A stretch of 62,000 bases of DNA, taken from the NCBI GenBank assembly GCA_963575745.1, contig CAUYUJ010019270.1:420931-482930 (forward strand). The letters run 5' to 3'. The stretch is from Prorocentrum cordatum. Its lineage: Eukaryota > Sar > Dinophyceae > Prorocentrales > Prorocentraceae. The notes under the pieces were generated by a model. That model worked only from the letters and a program-made list of their open reading frames with translations, searched no databases and was not told where the DNA came from. The translations under genes and the position numbers were made by a program. Positions 11,101 through 25,100 of this stretch are shown here, piece by piece; positions within the stretch are counted from its first letter, which is position 1, and each line of letters begins with the position of its first letter.

Positions 11101-13449
11101 GGGGAAAACGGAGCAAGGAGTATTCCGCACAACACAGAAAAACACGTACCCACCACTCATGTGCAGAGCGCTGGCCAACAGTATTGCTGATGCGTGCGTC
11201 GAGTTTTTCGAGCATGATCCCGATTGTAAGTACAATGATGACGGGGAACCATCGGAGATACGAAATCAATTGTCACGACTACGTGTGCAGTGGAACCCAG
11301 ACGTACCACACAGAGTGGCACCTGATTATGAAGGAGGTAGCGACTCGAGGCAGAGGAGTGATGAACCTGAGAGGTGGGATGTGTTTGCACGTGCCCCTCT
11401 CCCTCCTTCCCCTCCGCCGTCCCCCTTGTCGCCTTGTCCTCCGCCCCGCCTCCCCACCCAGTGCTGGAGCCAGCTTGAGGCGGACGAAGAAGTCGCCGAG
11501 GAATTGTTCGGTGTTGCTTCCCCCCCCCCCACCCGAGGGAGAGAGAGCACCCGCCTCGGCCGAGGAGCAGGCCAGGAAGGAGGCTGCCCCCAGCGTGTCG
11601 AGCGAGGTGGAGGCCGCCGCCGCACCGCCCTCGGCTCCTCCGCCTCCCTCCCCCCCCCCCGCCTCTCCGAGGAGCAGCTGGCCTGGATCGCGGCCAACAG
11701 GGCTATCGCGAGAGAGCGTCGGTTGCAACGTATTGCCCCGTGGAGAGGTAGTATTGAATTCAAGTTTTGAGTTTTAGATGTCGAGGTTGCCTGAGCACAG
11801 CTGTAACGCTTAAGCCAACGTGCACCACCACCACCTCCCCCCTGTCTCCTCCCTCCTCCCTCCTCCATCATTCCCCCTCCCTGGTCCCTCCTCCTTCCTC
11901 CCCCCTCCTCCTCCTCCTCCTGCTTCTCCTCCTCCTCCTCCTCTTCCTCCTCTTCCTCCTCTTCCTCCTCTTCCGCCTCTTCTTCCTCTTCCTCTTCTTT
12001 CTCCTCTTCCTCCTCTTTCTCTTCTTTCTCCTCTTCCTCCACCACCTTTTCCTCCTCTTCCTCATCTTCCTCCTCTTCCTCCTCTTCCTCTTCCTCCTCT
12101 TCCTCTTCTTCCTCCTCTTCCTCCTCTTCCTCCTCTTCCTCCTTCTTCCTCCTCTTCCTCCTCTCCTCCTCTCCCGCTTTCCTCCCCTCCTCCCCCTCCT
12201 CCCCCTCCTCCCCCTCCTCCCCTACTCCCCCTCCTTCCCCCCTCCCCCCCCCCTCCTCCCCCTCCTCCCCCTCCTCCCCCTCCTCCCCCTTCCTCCCTCC
12301 TCCTCGTCCTCCTCATCCTCATCCTCCTCCTCCTCCTCCTCCTCCTCCTCCTCCTCCTCCTCCTCCTCCTCCCCTCCTCCTCCTCCTCCTCCAACTCCTC
12401 CTCCTCCTCCTCCTCCTCCTTCTCCGCTTCCTCTTCCTCTTCCTCCTCCTCCTCCTCATCGTCCTCCTCTTCCTCCTCCTCCAACTCCCCTCCTCCTCCT
12501 CTCCTCCTCCTCCTCCTCCTCCTCCTCCCACTCCTCCTCCTCCACCCTCCTCCTCCTCCTCCTCCTCCTCCTCCTCCTCCTCCTCCTCCTCGTCCCCTCC
12601 TCCTCCTCCTCCTCATCGTCGTCCTCCTCCTCCTGCTCCTGCTCCTCCCCCTCCCCCTCCCCCTCCCCCTCAAAACATTACCCGTGCCTTAACCGACAGC
12701 CGTGACAATCCTCGTCCTCCTCCTCCTCCTCCTCCTCCTTCTCCTCCTCGTCCTGCTCCTCCTCGTGCTCCTCCTCCCCCTCCTCCTCGTCCTCCTCCTC
12801 CTCCTCTTCCTCCTCCTCCTCCTCCTCTCCTTCCTCCTCCTGACGAAGAGCATAAGCAGCCAACAAACAAGAAATCGGGGCGCAAACTGGAGGAACGCTT
12901 TCAGAAGCGAGGAGTGGATAGAAACGAGTTTGAGGAGACGAAGGTGAGGAGTAGTGTCGGATGTGGACTGGGGGGATTATGGAGAGGACAAGGGGATAAG
13001 GGGGTCAAGAGGAGGGAGAGGAGCAGGACGATGATGATGAGGAGGAGGGCGCCAAGGATTCTTGGGCATTCCTGCCCACAGCAACAGCAGGAACAGGACT
13101 CGCGGACCTCAGAGATCCAGGCTCTGGTCCCCTGCGGCCCAGCACGGGGATGAGGCAATACTCTGCAGCCAAAGTGCAAAATCCCTGGCAAACTGGACAA
13201 CAATGTCGTGTCCAATGATAATGGTACTGATGATGCTGCTGATGATGAGGATGATTACGAGGAGGAGAATGAGGATGAGGAGGATGATGATGCTGATGAT
13301 GATGCTGATGATGATGCTGATGATGGTGCTGATGATGCTGATGATGGTGCTGCTGCTGCTGCTGATGATGATGCTGATGCTGATGCTGCTGATGATGCTG
13401 ATGATGCTGATGATGCTGCTGCTCTTGTTGTTGCTGCTGCTGCTGATGA

Positions 13450-13481
<32 letters not shown>

Positions 13482-14933
13482 ATGATGATGCCAATGGTTG
13501 TGGTGGTGGTGATGATGAGGAGGAGGAGGAGGAAGAGAAAAAGCAGGAGTGAGCGGCCGGATGGGAAGGAAGATGGGGAGGGGTAGGGGCAAAGGAAGGC
13601 AGGAGGAGAGGAGAGCGAGGACAGGGCAGGCAAGTTGTGGCCACACTCGCATTTCACCGCCTTCCTGCGCCCGCTGGGTGAGAGTGCAGCGCCCAGAAAG
13701 CCCAATCAACGTACCACCTCCCATTCTTAGCCTGGCTGAGCAGGAGCCAGGCGGAGCAGGGCAGGCAGGGCGCCGCGTCACACCTGCCGCAGCGCGCGGA
13801 CGCCAGAGGCTGTCGCGAGATCGCCATGAGGGTCTGCAAGCGCTGGACACAGGAAGAATCTGCATGCGCAGTGCCCGCGAGAATGCGCGCCCCGCACAGT
13901 GAGCAATGCTAGACCCGTGCACGGGTACGCCGCCCGCAGAAGTGCCCTGCCCGCAAGTCACGAGCGAGCGACCTCTGCCCGCCGAGCACGTCCCAGAGAG
14001 AGGGCAGTGCCACCACCCGCAGGCACAGCGGTGGGGCGAGCCGTGGGCCGCGGGAAACCACACCTGGTGCGGGGCAGGGTCCGCATGGCCAAACGCAACC
14101 GCAACCTACAGGGATGCACACCTGGCCGCGAGTCGCGCCGGTACTCCTACTCCTCAGAGTCAGCGCCCAACGTGGCACGGGGAACTGACCAGGCAGGCCA
14201 ATCGGGTAGCCCGCAGAGTTGGAGCACTGCCTGGCTGCAGAGGATGGATGCAGAGGGACAACGTCGAGGAGGCAAAACCGCACCTCCCAAGAAGGCCTGC
14301 CGGCAGAAGTCATCCGGTCAGATGGCGACGGGCGCGCCAGCGGCATTCGCCCTAAACTGCGCGCGCAGGGCCCACGAGCTCCCAGCCAACCTCTCGCATC
14401 GCAGCCATAATGCCTCCTTCGTGGCGAGCCACCTGGAAGGGATTTGGCCTACCGTGCGAACGCCGTAGCCTTACTGGGACAAAGAAGGTGAAATCCTCTC
14501 TCCTCCCTTACCGTCCTTGTCCTCCTCCTCGTCCTGGTCCTCGTCGTCGTTCTCCTCGTCCTGGTCATCATCTCCACGCGGCCGCTCCTTGACCCCCACG
14601 TGGCAGCCGCCCTCCTTGGAGTACACTACCTGGTCGAAGCAAGGCCAGCCGCAGCTGGACCTCGCACCAGGCGTGCACCCCCCCGACACACACACAAACA
14701 CATAATCACACTCACAATCACAATCGTCATCACAATCACCGTTACAATCGCACACAGGCACCAGGAAGGGAGAGGCGGAAGCAGAGTTGGATGAGATCCA
14801 CGGGAGAACGACAAGTAGGACGATGATGAGGAGGAATACTATGAGGAGGACGCTACAAACAGTTAGGAAACGTCTCACCTACCTGAATGGAGGATGATTA
14901 GGGGGAGGATGCTGAGATGTAGGAGGACACGGG

Positions 14934-14983
<50 letters not shown>

Positions 14984-15443
14984 CTGATGCTGATGCTGAT
15001 GCTGATGCTGATGATGATAGTGATAATGATGATAAAAATGATGATAGTGGTGGTGATGATGATGGTGATTATGATGACGATGATGATGATGATGCTGGTG
15101 ATGATGATGATAATGATGATGTTGGTTTTGCGTAGTAGTAAGATGTTGATGATAATGCTAAATATGATGGCGATGATGATGAGGATAATGATGATGAGGA
15201 TGATGTTCAGGAGAAGGACGATGATGATACTGACGATGACGATAACGATGACGACGATGATGCTGATGTGAGGATGATGATGAGGATGAGGATGGTGATG
15301 ATAATGAGGATGAAAATGAGGATGGTGATGATCATGGTGATTCCGCTGCCGCTGCCGCTGCAGCTGCCGATGGTGATGGTGATGGGGATGGGGATGGTGA
15401 TGGTGATGGTGTTGATGATGATGACGACGATGACGACGAGGAC

Positions 15444-15474
<31 letters not shown>

Positions 15475-17752
15475 CTGATGATGATGATGATGGTGCTGCT
15501 GCTGCTGATGATGATGATGACGATGACGATGACGATGACGACGACGACGAAGCGGCTGAGGAGGGACAGACACGTGTTGTCCGTCTCTCGGAAGATGTTG
15601 TAATGGAGGTGCCAGGTTGGGGGGGAGAGAGAGAGAGAGAGAGAGAAAACAAAAAAGACGAGAGCCTTTGGAAGGCTTCGGGCTTTTCGTTGAATTCTGG
15701 GGGCCAGGTTGGAGGAGGAGGAGGTTTCTTCATATCGGCTCAGCTCGCCTCAGGGTCGGCCCATTGCGGGTGGAGCGACGCGACCATAAACCATGCCTCG
15801 GCTTCAAAAACTACGCTGTGTGGGCGCCTTACCCTGCGCCGTGCGGCCGACGGCGGAGGCAGTCCCTCCTCAGAAAAAGGAGCGGTGAATGTCCTCGTCC
15901 TTGGCAACCATCTCTCCATTGACGATCTCCTGCCACGCGTACACGGGCCACGCGAAGCCACTGGCCATGCACGTGAGCGCCAGGGGCACGTCGATCATGA
16001 TCTCCTTCTTGGTATCATTCGTGCGGCGCAGGTAGCTGCGCCCTGCCCAGCCGATCCAGCCAGTGGTGTAGATGAAGGCCAGCGAAGACGGGATGATGCC
16101 TCCGCGGACGAACTCGCCGGTGGCGATGGTGCGCGGGACGCCGTCCTTCTTGCCGCAGAGGCGCTCGCCGTACGCCTCCTTGCGCCTCTGCAGGCCCGCC
16201 TTCTTCTTCAGCAGGCGGTTGTAGACGGCGGTGTCCTTAGGGTACTTCTTCAGCTTCGCGTCGACCTTGAAGAACTTGTCCTTCCACTTCTTGGCGTACT
16301 TCTTGTTGTCCTTGCACAGCTCCAGGTACTTCGCGGCCTTGATCGTGAACTTGTCCAGCGTGGGCCTCACGGCGTTCTCGTCCCTGCTCAGGGCCTCGGC
16401 TGGCGGCGTGAAGGCCGCGAACACCATGCCGGCGAGAAGGCCGGCACCGATCCACTTCAGCGGGGAGGGCTCCTGCTGCTCGGACGCCGGCAGCGGGGCC
16501 GCCGCGGGCGAGGCTGGGCCAGGCGCCTCCAGGCTCTGCTCCGGCGCGCGCAGCTGGCGCGGCTTGGCGGCGCCGGGCCCGGAGGTGGTCGGCACCAGGA
16601 ACGCCGCTGCCGCGGAGAGGGCGGCGCCGAAGGCGCAGGCCGCCATGGCGGCATGGAGGGCGCGCGTCATAGGAGGAGAGGCGGATGCGGTGCGGCCCGC
16701 GAGAGACCCAGGAGCCAAAATGGCTTGAGCCAAAACGGCTACGGAGGACGAGGAGGAGGAAGAGGAATGATGAGGACGTCGTCGAAACGGAACGCTGTTA
16801 AGGTTTTCGCAAGGAGGTCTCTGGCAGTTCTAGAGGGCTCACTCGGGCCAGGGAGGAGGAGAAGGTAGAGGGCCCCACTCTCCCCTTCCCCTTCCCGCTC
16901 CCCTCCACGACCTCTGACGCACGATCTAAGACCACCAACGCTCGTCGTCGTTTTTGTCGTCGCCTCCGCCGCCGTCGTCGACCGCCCTCGACGTTTGTCT
17001 GACCCCCAACGCCCAAGGCCCCCCCCCACCCTACCAGAGGGCCGAAGGCTTCCTCCGCCCGAGGGGCGCCCGAGGGACCCCCCCAAGGGGCCCCTGGGGG
17101 GTCCGATCAACTCTGGAAGCGCTCTTGCGAAAGCCAGATCCGACCTCAAAAATACAGCCTCCATGTGAGAATGCAACCTTGAAATGCCAAATCTCGCCTC
17201 CACAGGCGCACGCTTCCAGAGGGGATCGCCCTCGCCTTCTGCCGGCCAGCACTCGCCGCGCGCCCCATGGCCCGCAGCGCTCATCACATGGTCCGCTCAG
17301 ACCGTCCTGGCTCTCATGCCCTGGGGCGCCCCCTCGACCTCTGGCCCCCTGCCGTGGTTGCTCGGCGTACGTCGGTCGCCCTGGCCGCCGTCGTGCGGCC
17401 GCTGTGATTCCCGTTTGCTACAAGCGCTGACCCACCATCGTGCAGGCGCCGCGCCCCTTGAGCAGCCCGCCGCCAGCTCCTCGATTGACATCGACGACTG
17501 CGGCGGCGTCGTCGCCGAAGTCGCCGCCGACGCCATCGCCCGCCCCGCGGCGCTCGCCCTCGCCTTCCGTCAGTCGCGCCAACCACCGGCTCCGGGCGGC
17601 CACCCCCAGCCCCGCCCAGTCCCGCTGCCATCGCGGCCGTAGTGTGGGGTGGGGCAGCATCAGAAGCACGGATGAGGATAGAGAAGGGAGGATGGAGGAG
17701 GAGAAGGGAGGAGGAGGGAGGAGGCGGAGGAGGAGGGGCCGAGGGGAAGGAA

Positions 17753-17811
<59 letters not shown>

Positions 17812-18082
17812 GGGTAATGACGACGATGATGCTGCTGATGATGATGATGGTGATGATGATCATGATGATGATTATGATTGTGATTGTGGTGGTAATGATG
17901 ATAATGATGATGCTGATGATGATGTTGATGATGATACTGATGACGATGATGAGGATGATGATACTGATGAGGATGACGATGATGAGGATGAGGATGATGA
18001 TGACGATGGCGATGATGATGATGATGATCATGGTGATGATGATGGTGTTAGTGGTGGTGATGATGATGATGACGATGATGGC

Positions 18083-18155
<73 letters not shown>

Positions 18156-19127
18156 CTGGCGGTGGTGATGATGCAGATGACAATGATGCTGATGCTGATG
18201 CTGATGCTGATGCTGATGCTGATGATGATGATGATGATGCTGATAATGAGGATGATGAGGAGGCGGAGGAGGAGGGAGAGAAGGAGAATGGAGCAGGGTG
18301 ATAAAGAGGAGCACGAGGAGGACGAGGCGAAGGAGGAGAAGGATGGGCGAGTTAGTATCGGGCGCCGCATTGAATGTGGGAGCGCTGGTTCTAAGCTGCG
18401 CGATGTTGTACTGCCTTGAGCTGCGAGGCACGTTGGACGCGGTGCTGAATTCCAACAACATGGCCGACTGCGAACATTGAGCGGTTTCGTCATCCTACTG
18501 CTTCCGCTGTCCACCGTGTCTTTGGGGTGCCGATCGGCGGCCATAAATGTCGGGCTCCCACATCGCAGCAAGTCGGGACCATCGGTCGTACAGCTGTTTG
18601 GCTACTCGCCCTGCATACCGTTATTTGCGTTGGAAGCACACTGCCGTCCTCTCATCCACCTAATATGTCCTTGCAATGCCTGTTGTAGCGTGTACGCTTA
18701 GATATGCGAATTAACTATTCCGAATGCCCGATGCCAACATCGTCGTCGACTCGATCGAAACTCATGACTAGTGCCGCGCACGTGCCTGCCGTTGACGTAT
18801 GTCCCAACGTCGGACCTGCTGGCGTTGTCGGAAGCGCTCATATGTTGGTTCGCTCAACGCCTGCGTGTTCACGGCGGGTCGTAACATTCGTATGTGTCGC
18901 CTAAGTCAGACGTTCACGGCAGTCATGGTGAGTTACGTGTCCCCGACATGGGGGAGGAGTAGGGAGGAGCATGTGGAGGGAGGATGGATGGGAATACCTG
19001 TACAAGGGAAGAGAGGAGGATGGAGAAGCGAGGAGGAAGGAAGAAACTTTAAAATAGTGAGTACTGATGAGAGAAATATGTATGATGATGACGGCGATGC
19101 TGCTGCTGCAGATGATGATGGTAATGC

Positions 19128-19166
<39 letters not shown>

Positions 19167-22100
19167 TGATGACGATGATGATGGCGATGATGATGCTGAT
19201 GGCGAGGATGATGACGATGAAACTGATGATGAGTATGGTGATGATGATGATGATGGTGATGGTGATGATGGGGATGATAATGATGGTTGTGATGCTGATG
19301 ATGACGGTGGTGGTGATGGTGTTGGTGATGATGATGCTGATGATGATGGTGATGATGGCAATAGTGATGGTGATGGTGATGGTGCTGGTGATGATGATAC
19401 TGATGATGATGATGATGCTGATGATGATGATGATGATGATGACGATGCTGAGTCTGAGTATGGGTATGAGTATGAGTGTGAAGTTGCTGATTCGTATATG
19501 CATGTGTATGTATATGAGTATGCGTATGAGTATGGGTATGAACATGGGTATGAGTATGGGTACGCGCATGGGTACGCGTATGAATATGAATATGATTGGT
19601 TTGAGTATGGGGAGGAGGAGGAGGTGAGCATGAGAGGGATTTGGAAAGAAGAGGGGTGAGGATGGATGGGGAAAGAAATTGATGTCGTGGAGGAGGATGG
19701 GTAAGAGAAGTCTTCTCACCCCCGCGTCTCGTCTTCGTCCTCGTCCTCCTCTGGCTATGTTTGGTCTTTACCTTATCAGTGGGTCGCGTAGATCACTTGT
19801 ACCCTCTCCTGCTCTGCTCTGCTCTGCTCTGCTCTGCTCTGCTCTGCTCTGCTCTGCTCTGCTCTGCTCCTCTTCCTCCTCCTTCTCCTGCCTTCCTCCT
19901 CCTCCTCCTCCTCCTTCTGCCTTCCTCCTCCTCCTCCTCCTCCTTCGGCCTTCCTCCTCCTCCTCCTCCTCATCCCTCCTCCTCCTCCCTCCTCCTCCTC
20001 CTCCTCCCCCTCCTCCTCCTCCTCCTCCTCCTCAATGTGCCTCTCTTCCTTCTTCCTCCTGCTCATCAACCACCTCCTCCTCCACCTCCTCATCCTCATC
20101 CTTCTCATCTACCTCCCCCTCCATATCCCTCTCCTCTCCCTCATCCCTCCGCCCCCTCCTCCCCCTCCCCTTCCTTTCCCTCCTCCTCCTCCTCCTCCTC
20201 CTCCTCCTCCTCCTCCTCCGTCTGCCCACGCTGGCTCCGAGGCTCGGGGTGGCGGCGCGACTGGAATTTCGCGTTCGCGGTGTACAAGGGGTGGCCGCAC
20301 CCAGCGCACTCGAAGTAGCCGTTCTGGGGAAGCCAGGTCCAGGAGGGGATCGGGTGGAGAAGGCGAGGGAGGGAGAGGGGGGAGGGGGGAGCGAGGTACG
20401 CTCGCGGCATATCTGTACGCATACCTCGAGGATGCCGTGGCGGTGCCCCCTCCAACATCGTGATTATTATTGCCATCGTCAGCACCAACGCCATCGCCAG
20501 GAGACAGAAAACCATCCCGAGCTGAGAGCGCATGCCTGGCGGCACGCGGCTGCGAGCAGAAAGAGGCCCCCTGCCGAACTCCGAATCTGAAGTGGCCCCT
20601 GCGAAATGCGAGGCCACCCCCACACTTTCAGCACCTTATTGTCCTCGGGGGTTCTCGTCGATGGAACGAGATCTGGGTGCACCGCGGCCGTGATCTTTAG
20701 CTGGTCACCAGCCTGTGGTAGAAGAACTGGGGAAACCCCAAAGTACCAATACCGCTACTCCCTGGACCTCTCCCAGGGCGCGTTTTGACTCGAATTTCTA
20801 AACAAATCCAGCGGTGGCGACGAGGGTATCCCAGGAGGCCCCCAACAAGGGACAGCGAAGGACATGTAGCAATATGGATACCTTTGCCTCCGCTCTGAAT
20901 ATTTACCTGGTCGCCAGCCTGTTGTAGAAGAAAAGTGGCCGATGCTGGATGTCCGCCACGGACCCGTCCTGCAGGAGCCGCAGCCGATCGGCGACGACAA
21001 TGGACGGGGCCGGGCCCAACAAGCTGGGCAGCGCCTGCCAAGATATGCGCGCCCCCCCACAGCACTGGCAACACTGACGCACATATTTGTACATTAGAAT
21101 GATATGTATATGCAAACATATATATATATAGAGAGAGAGAGAAACGTATGTGTATATATATATACATATGTATGTGTAGGTGTGTGTGTGCGTGTGTGTG
21201 TGCGTGTGTGCGTGTGTATATGTGCGTGCGTGTGTGTGCGTGTGTGCATGTGTGAGCATGCGTGCGTGCGTGCGTGCGTGTGACTGAATGTGTGTGTGCT
21301 TGTGTGCGTGTTTGTGTGTTTGCGCGTGTGTGTGCGTGTGTGTGACTGAATGTGTGTGTGTGTGTGAGCGTGTGTGTGTGTGTCTTTGTGTGCGTGTGCG
21401 TGTGTGTGTCGCCGCGCCGGCTGTTCTAAACGCGCCGAGGTAGACGAAGCCGGCACCGCGGCAACCCCCACGGCAAACTCTGCGTGCGAAGCGGAGTTTG
21501 CCCTGGTGGTCGAGGCGCTCTCACTCAGACGTGAACAAGCGGCGGCGACACACACACACACGCACTTTGGGCGTCGCTTCCCCACGCACAGCGACAGGGC
21601 GTCCAAAGGTCAGAAAAGAGGGCGCCCGCGCCTCTAAAGGACACACACACACGCACACACACACGCTCACACGCAAACACACACACACACACAAACACAC
21701 GCGCACACACACGTAAACACACGGACGCACACACAAGCGCACACACACAAACACAGACATACATAAACACAAGCACAAACACAAACACAACACACACACA
21801 CGTACACACATGCACACACGCACACACGCACACACGCACACACACAAACACAACACACACCCACACACACACACGTACACACACACACGCACACACACAC
21901 GCACACACGCACACACGCACACACACACACGCACACACGCACACACGCACACACACACGCACACACGCTCACACACGTACACACGCACATACGCACACAC
22001 GCACACACGCACACACAGGCGCACACACACACTCACACGCACACACACACACACAAAAAAAAAAACACGCTGACGCGCGCACACGCACACACACACACGC

Positions 22101-25100
22101 ACACGCACACACACTCACACACACACACACTCACGCACACACACACGCACATTCACACACACACACTCAAACACACGCACACACACACACTCACACGCAC
22201 GCACACACACACACACACGCACACACACACACACACATACACACACACACACACACGCCCACACGCACACACACACACACGCACAAAAACACACACTCAG
22301 ACACACACCCACACCCACACCCACAACCTCACCCACAGACACACACACAGACACACAGACACACACACAAACACACACGCACACAAACGCACACACAACC
22401 ACACACGCACACACATACACATACGTACACACACGTAAACGCGCACACGCACACACACACACACACGCACACACACACACACGCACACACACACACACAC
22501 GTACGCACACACACAAACACAAAAACACACACAGACGAACACACTCACACAGACACACACCCACACCCACACCCACACCCTCACCCACACACACACAGAC
22601 ACACACACAGAGACAGACAGGCACACACACACATATATATATATATGAATACATATACATATTTATACATACATGTATTGTCCTTGTTTGCTTCATATTG
22701 TAAGCCCCCAGCCCGCATGGGCATCATAGCTGCAATAACCATACAAGCGGGCCCTCAGGACGCCCAAGAAGGCACCCAGAAGGTGCCATAACATAGCATG
22801 AGAAGGACGAGGGAGGGAGGAGTGTGTGTGTGTGTGTGAGGAAGTTGGCGCTGTCGGGGTAATAGCAAGAACCCCATCCTTTGAATACGGGAAGTACTCT
22901 GACCGCGCTGAAGACCCACCCACTCAGTTCCTCTCCTTCTCCTCCACTCACTCAGACTCGCACGCTCAACGATGATGATGATGATAATGATGATGATGAC
23001 AATTATGATGATGATGATAAGGATGATGATGATGACGATTATGATGCGGACGATGTTGACGATGATAATGATGATTTGACGATGACGACGACGATGATGA
23101 TGATGAGGGTGAGTATGAGGATGATGACGATGAGGAGTATGGTGGTATTGATGGTGGCGATGCTGATGAGTATCATGATGCTGCTGGTGATGATGATGAC
23201 AACAGTGATGACAACAATGATGACGATGTTGATGTTGATGATGAAGGCGGCGAAGATGGCAAGGGTGATGGTCATGATGATGATATGGATGATGATGATG
23301 ATGATAATGATGATGATGACGATGATGATGTTGATGCTGATGCTGATGATGATGATGGTGGTGGTGATAATGATTATGACGGAGCAGATTTTGAGGGACT
23401 CGTCTGCGTTCAGAGCAGATTATGAGGATGTCTCGGGCGAGGCGCTGATTCGAGCACTCCTGAGGGGGGGGCAGCCAGGGGGTATCCTCCGTTCGTCTCG
23501 AGCGACTTGCCTGTGTGCTGCCGCAGCATCCTCCGCTTTCGGAGCAGATGTTGAGGATGTCTCGGGCGAGGCGCTGGTTTCAGCACTCCCAAGGGGGAGC
23601 CGCCTGGGGGTACCTCAGTCCTCCGTTCGCGCCCAAATAGCGGGGATATCTCGAAGAATGTGCCTGTTTGCTGCCGCAGCATACTCCGCTTTCAAAGCAG
23701 AGTTTGGAGGATATCTCGGGCGATGCGCTGGCGTTCGCATCCCAGGGGGGCCCAGATTGCGAACATGTCTCGAGCGGGGGGGGGCCAGACTTGTCTGCCT
23801 TCAAATTTGATTCTGAGGACGTCTCGGGCGAGGCGCTGGTTTCACCACGTCCAAAGGGGGCAGCCAGGGGGTACCGCACTCCTCCGTTCGCGCCCAAATG
23901 GCGGGGATGTCTCGAGCGACTTGCTTGTTTACCAATCCAACATCATCTGCTGCCAGAGCATCGTTTGCTGATGTCTCAGGCGAGACGTTGGTTTTCGTAC
24001 CCCGGGGCGCCCAGATTGCGAGGATGTCTTGAGCGGCTTGCTTGTTTTGGTGGCCAGACTCGTCTGCATTCAGGTCGAATCCTTGGTGTTTCACGTATGT
24101 CCTCATAGATTGACCCTCCATGTGGTTCCAATCCAAATCGTGTTGCGCATGTTCATATATATTGGGCCTCTCCTGGGGCATGAATCCTTTGGTGTCTTAC
24201 GTATGTTACTGCAGATTGCTCCTCTCCAGTGGCTCCAACCTGAAAAATTTTACGCGTGTGCCTGTAGACTGGGCATCTCCCGGGGCACGAATCCTCCCGG
24301 GAGGCCCCAGGAGGCTCCAGGAGGCTACAGGATACACCAGGAGGCACAAGGCCCCAGGAGGCCCCAGGAGGTCCCAGGAGGCACCAGCACGACCCAAGGT
24401 TCCAGGAGGCCCCAGGAGGAGGCCCCAGGACGCCCCAGGAGGCTCCACGATGCTCCAGGAAGCATCAGGAGGCCCCAGGAAGCCACAGGAGTGGTTCCAA
24501 TCCTATGTGCGTTTACAAATGTTCCTATCGATTGGGCTTCTCCTGGGGCGCGAACCCTTTGTGTTTTACATCTGGTTTGCCTTTCTCCTGTGGCCTCCCT
24601 GTGTGATTTCCACAATTGCCAAAAATTTGACCTTTACTGGGGCACGAATCCTTGGTGTGTTACGCATTTCCGATATCTCGTCCCTCTCCCATGGTTCCAA
24701 TCCGAGGTGGTCTACCAATGTTCCTATAGATCGGGCATCTCCTCTCCGTGGCGTGGATTGTTATATCATGGTCCAGCCACTGCGTGAGATCGTCTGGGTC
24801 AGCCAGCGAAGCGCAAGGGTGTCGCACAGTGTTTGCAGGAGCACCCCTATTCCTGGCTTCGCCATTGAGGGAGGGATGACGTAGCCATTTCGCCCGAATA
24901 ACGCCTAGGCATGCTCAGGCCACTGACGTTCAGATACAGCCGTCCTGAGTTTAAACATACTCAGACTCAAGCGCATAGACTCACTCGTACTACTAACACT
25001 CAATCACACTCCAACACATTCACACTTAGACTCACCCCCAGCCTGTCAATGCCCAAGCCCGTTTACATTTGTTGCGCATAGGCACTCATGGCAAAAACGT

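Larger units (their letters stand above)
9689..11770 (+). mobile_element. Retroelement 3' fragment: zinc-finger-like and methyltransferase-like parts
   Basis: A plus-strand coding remnant in msrB intron 4, antisense to msrB. In order it has Cys/His finger-like pairs (9850-10070), an Arg-rich spacer, a domain with a [11 protein letters not shown] motif (10420-11260), and an acidic, Ala/Pro-rich tail ending at 11768. Several frame changes break it up. In dinoflagellates such parts occur downstream of reverse transcriptases. No RT is visible here, so this looks like a truncated insertion. Confidence 0.55.

Noticed and set aside
11767-12705. 312-codon Leu/Ser/Pro ORF and its minus-strand Arg/Glu/Gly partner
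   Set aside because: Pure translation of the CTC/CTT tract in all frames.
13005-14063. 352-codon His/Gln-rich minus ORF
   Set aside because: Its centre is the GAT/GCT array; the flanks show no family resemblance.
15870-16733. psaF start at 16733
   Set aside because: That start is a TTG inside the spliced-leader relic; the ATG at 16670 begins the signal-peptide-like segment.
17660-18571. 303-codon Ile-rich minus ORF
   Set aside because: Read-through of the GAT array.
21094-22696. His/Thr-rich and Cys/Val-rich ORFs that look metal-binding
   Set aside because: Translations of the TG/CA tract.
24886-24905. CGTAGCCATTT, like the spliced leader, also at 26935
   Set aside because: Only 11 bases match, the rest diverges, and both copies belong to the duplicated repeat block.
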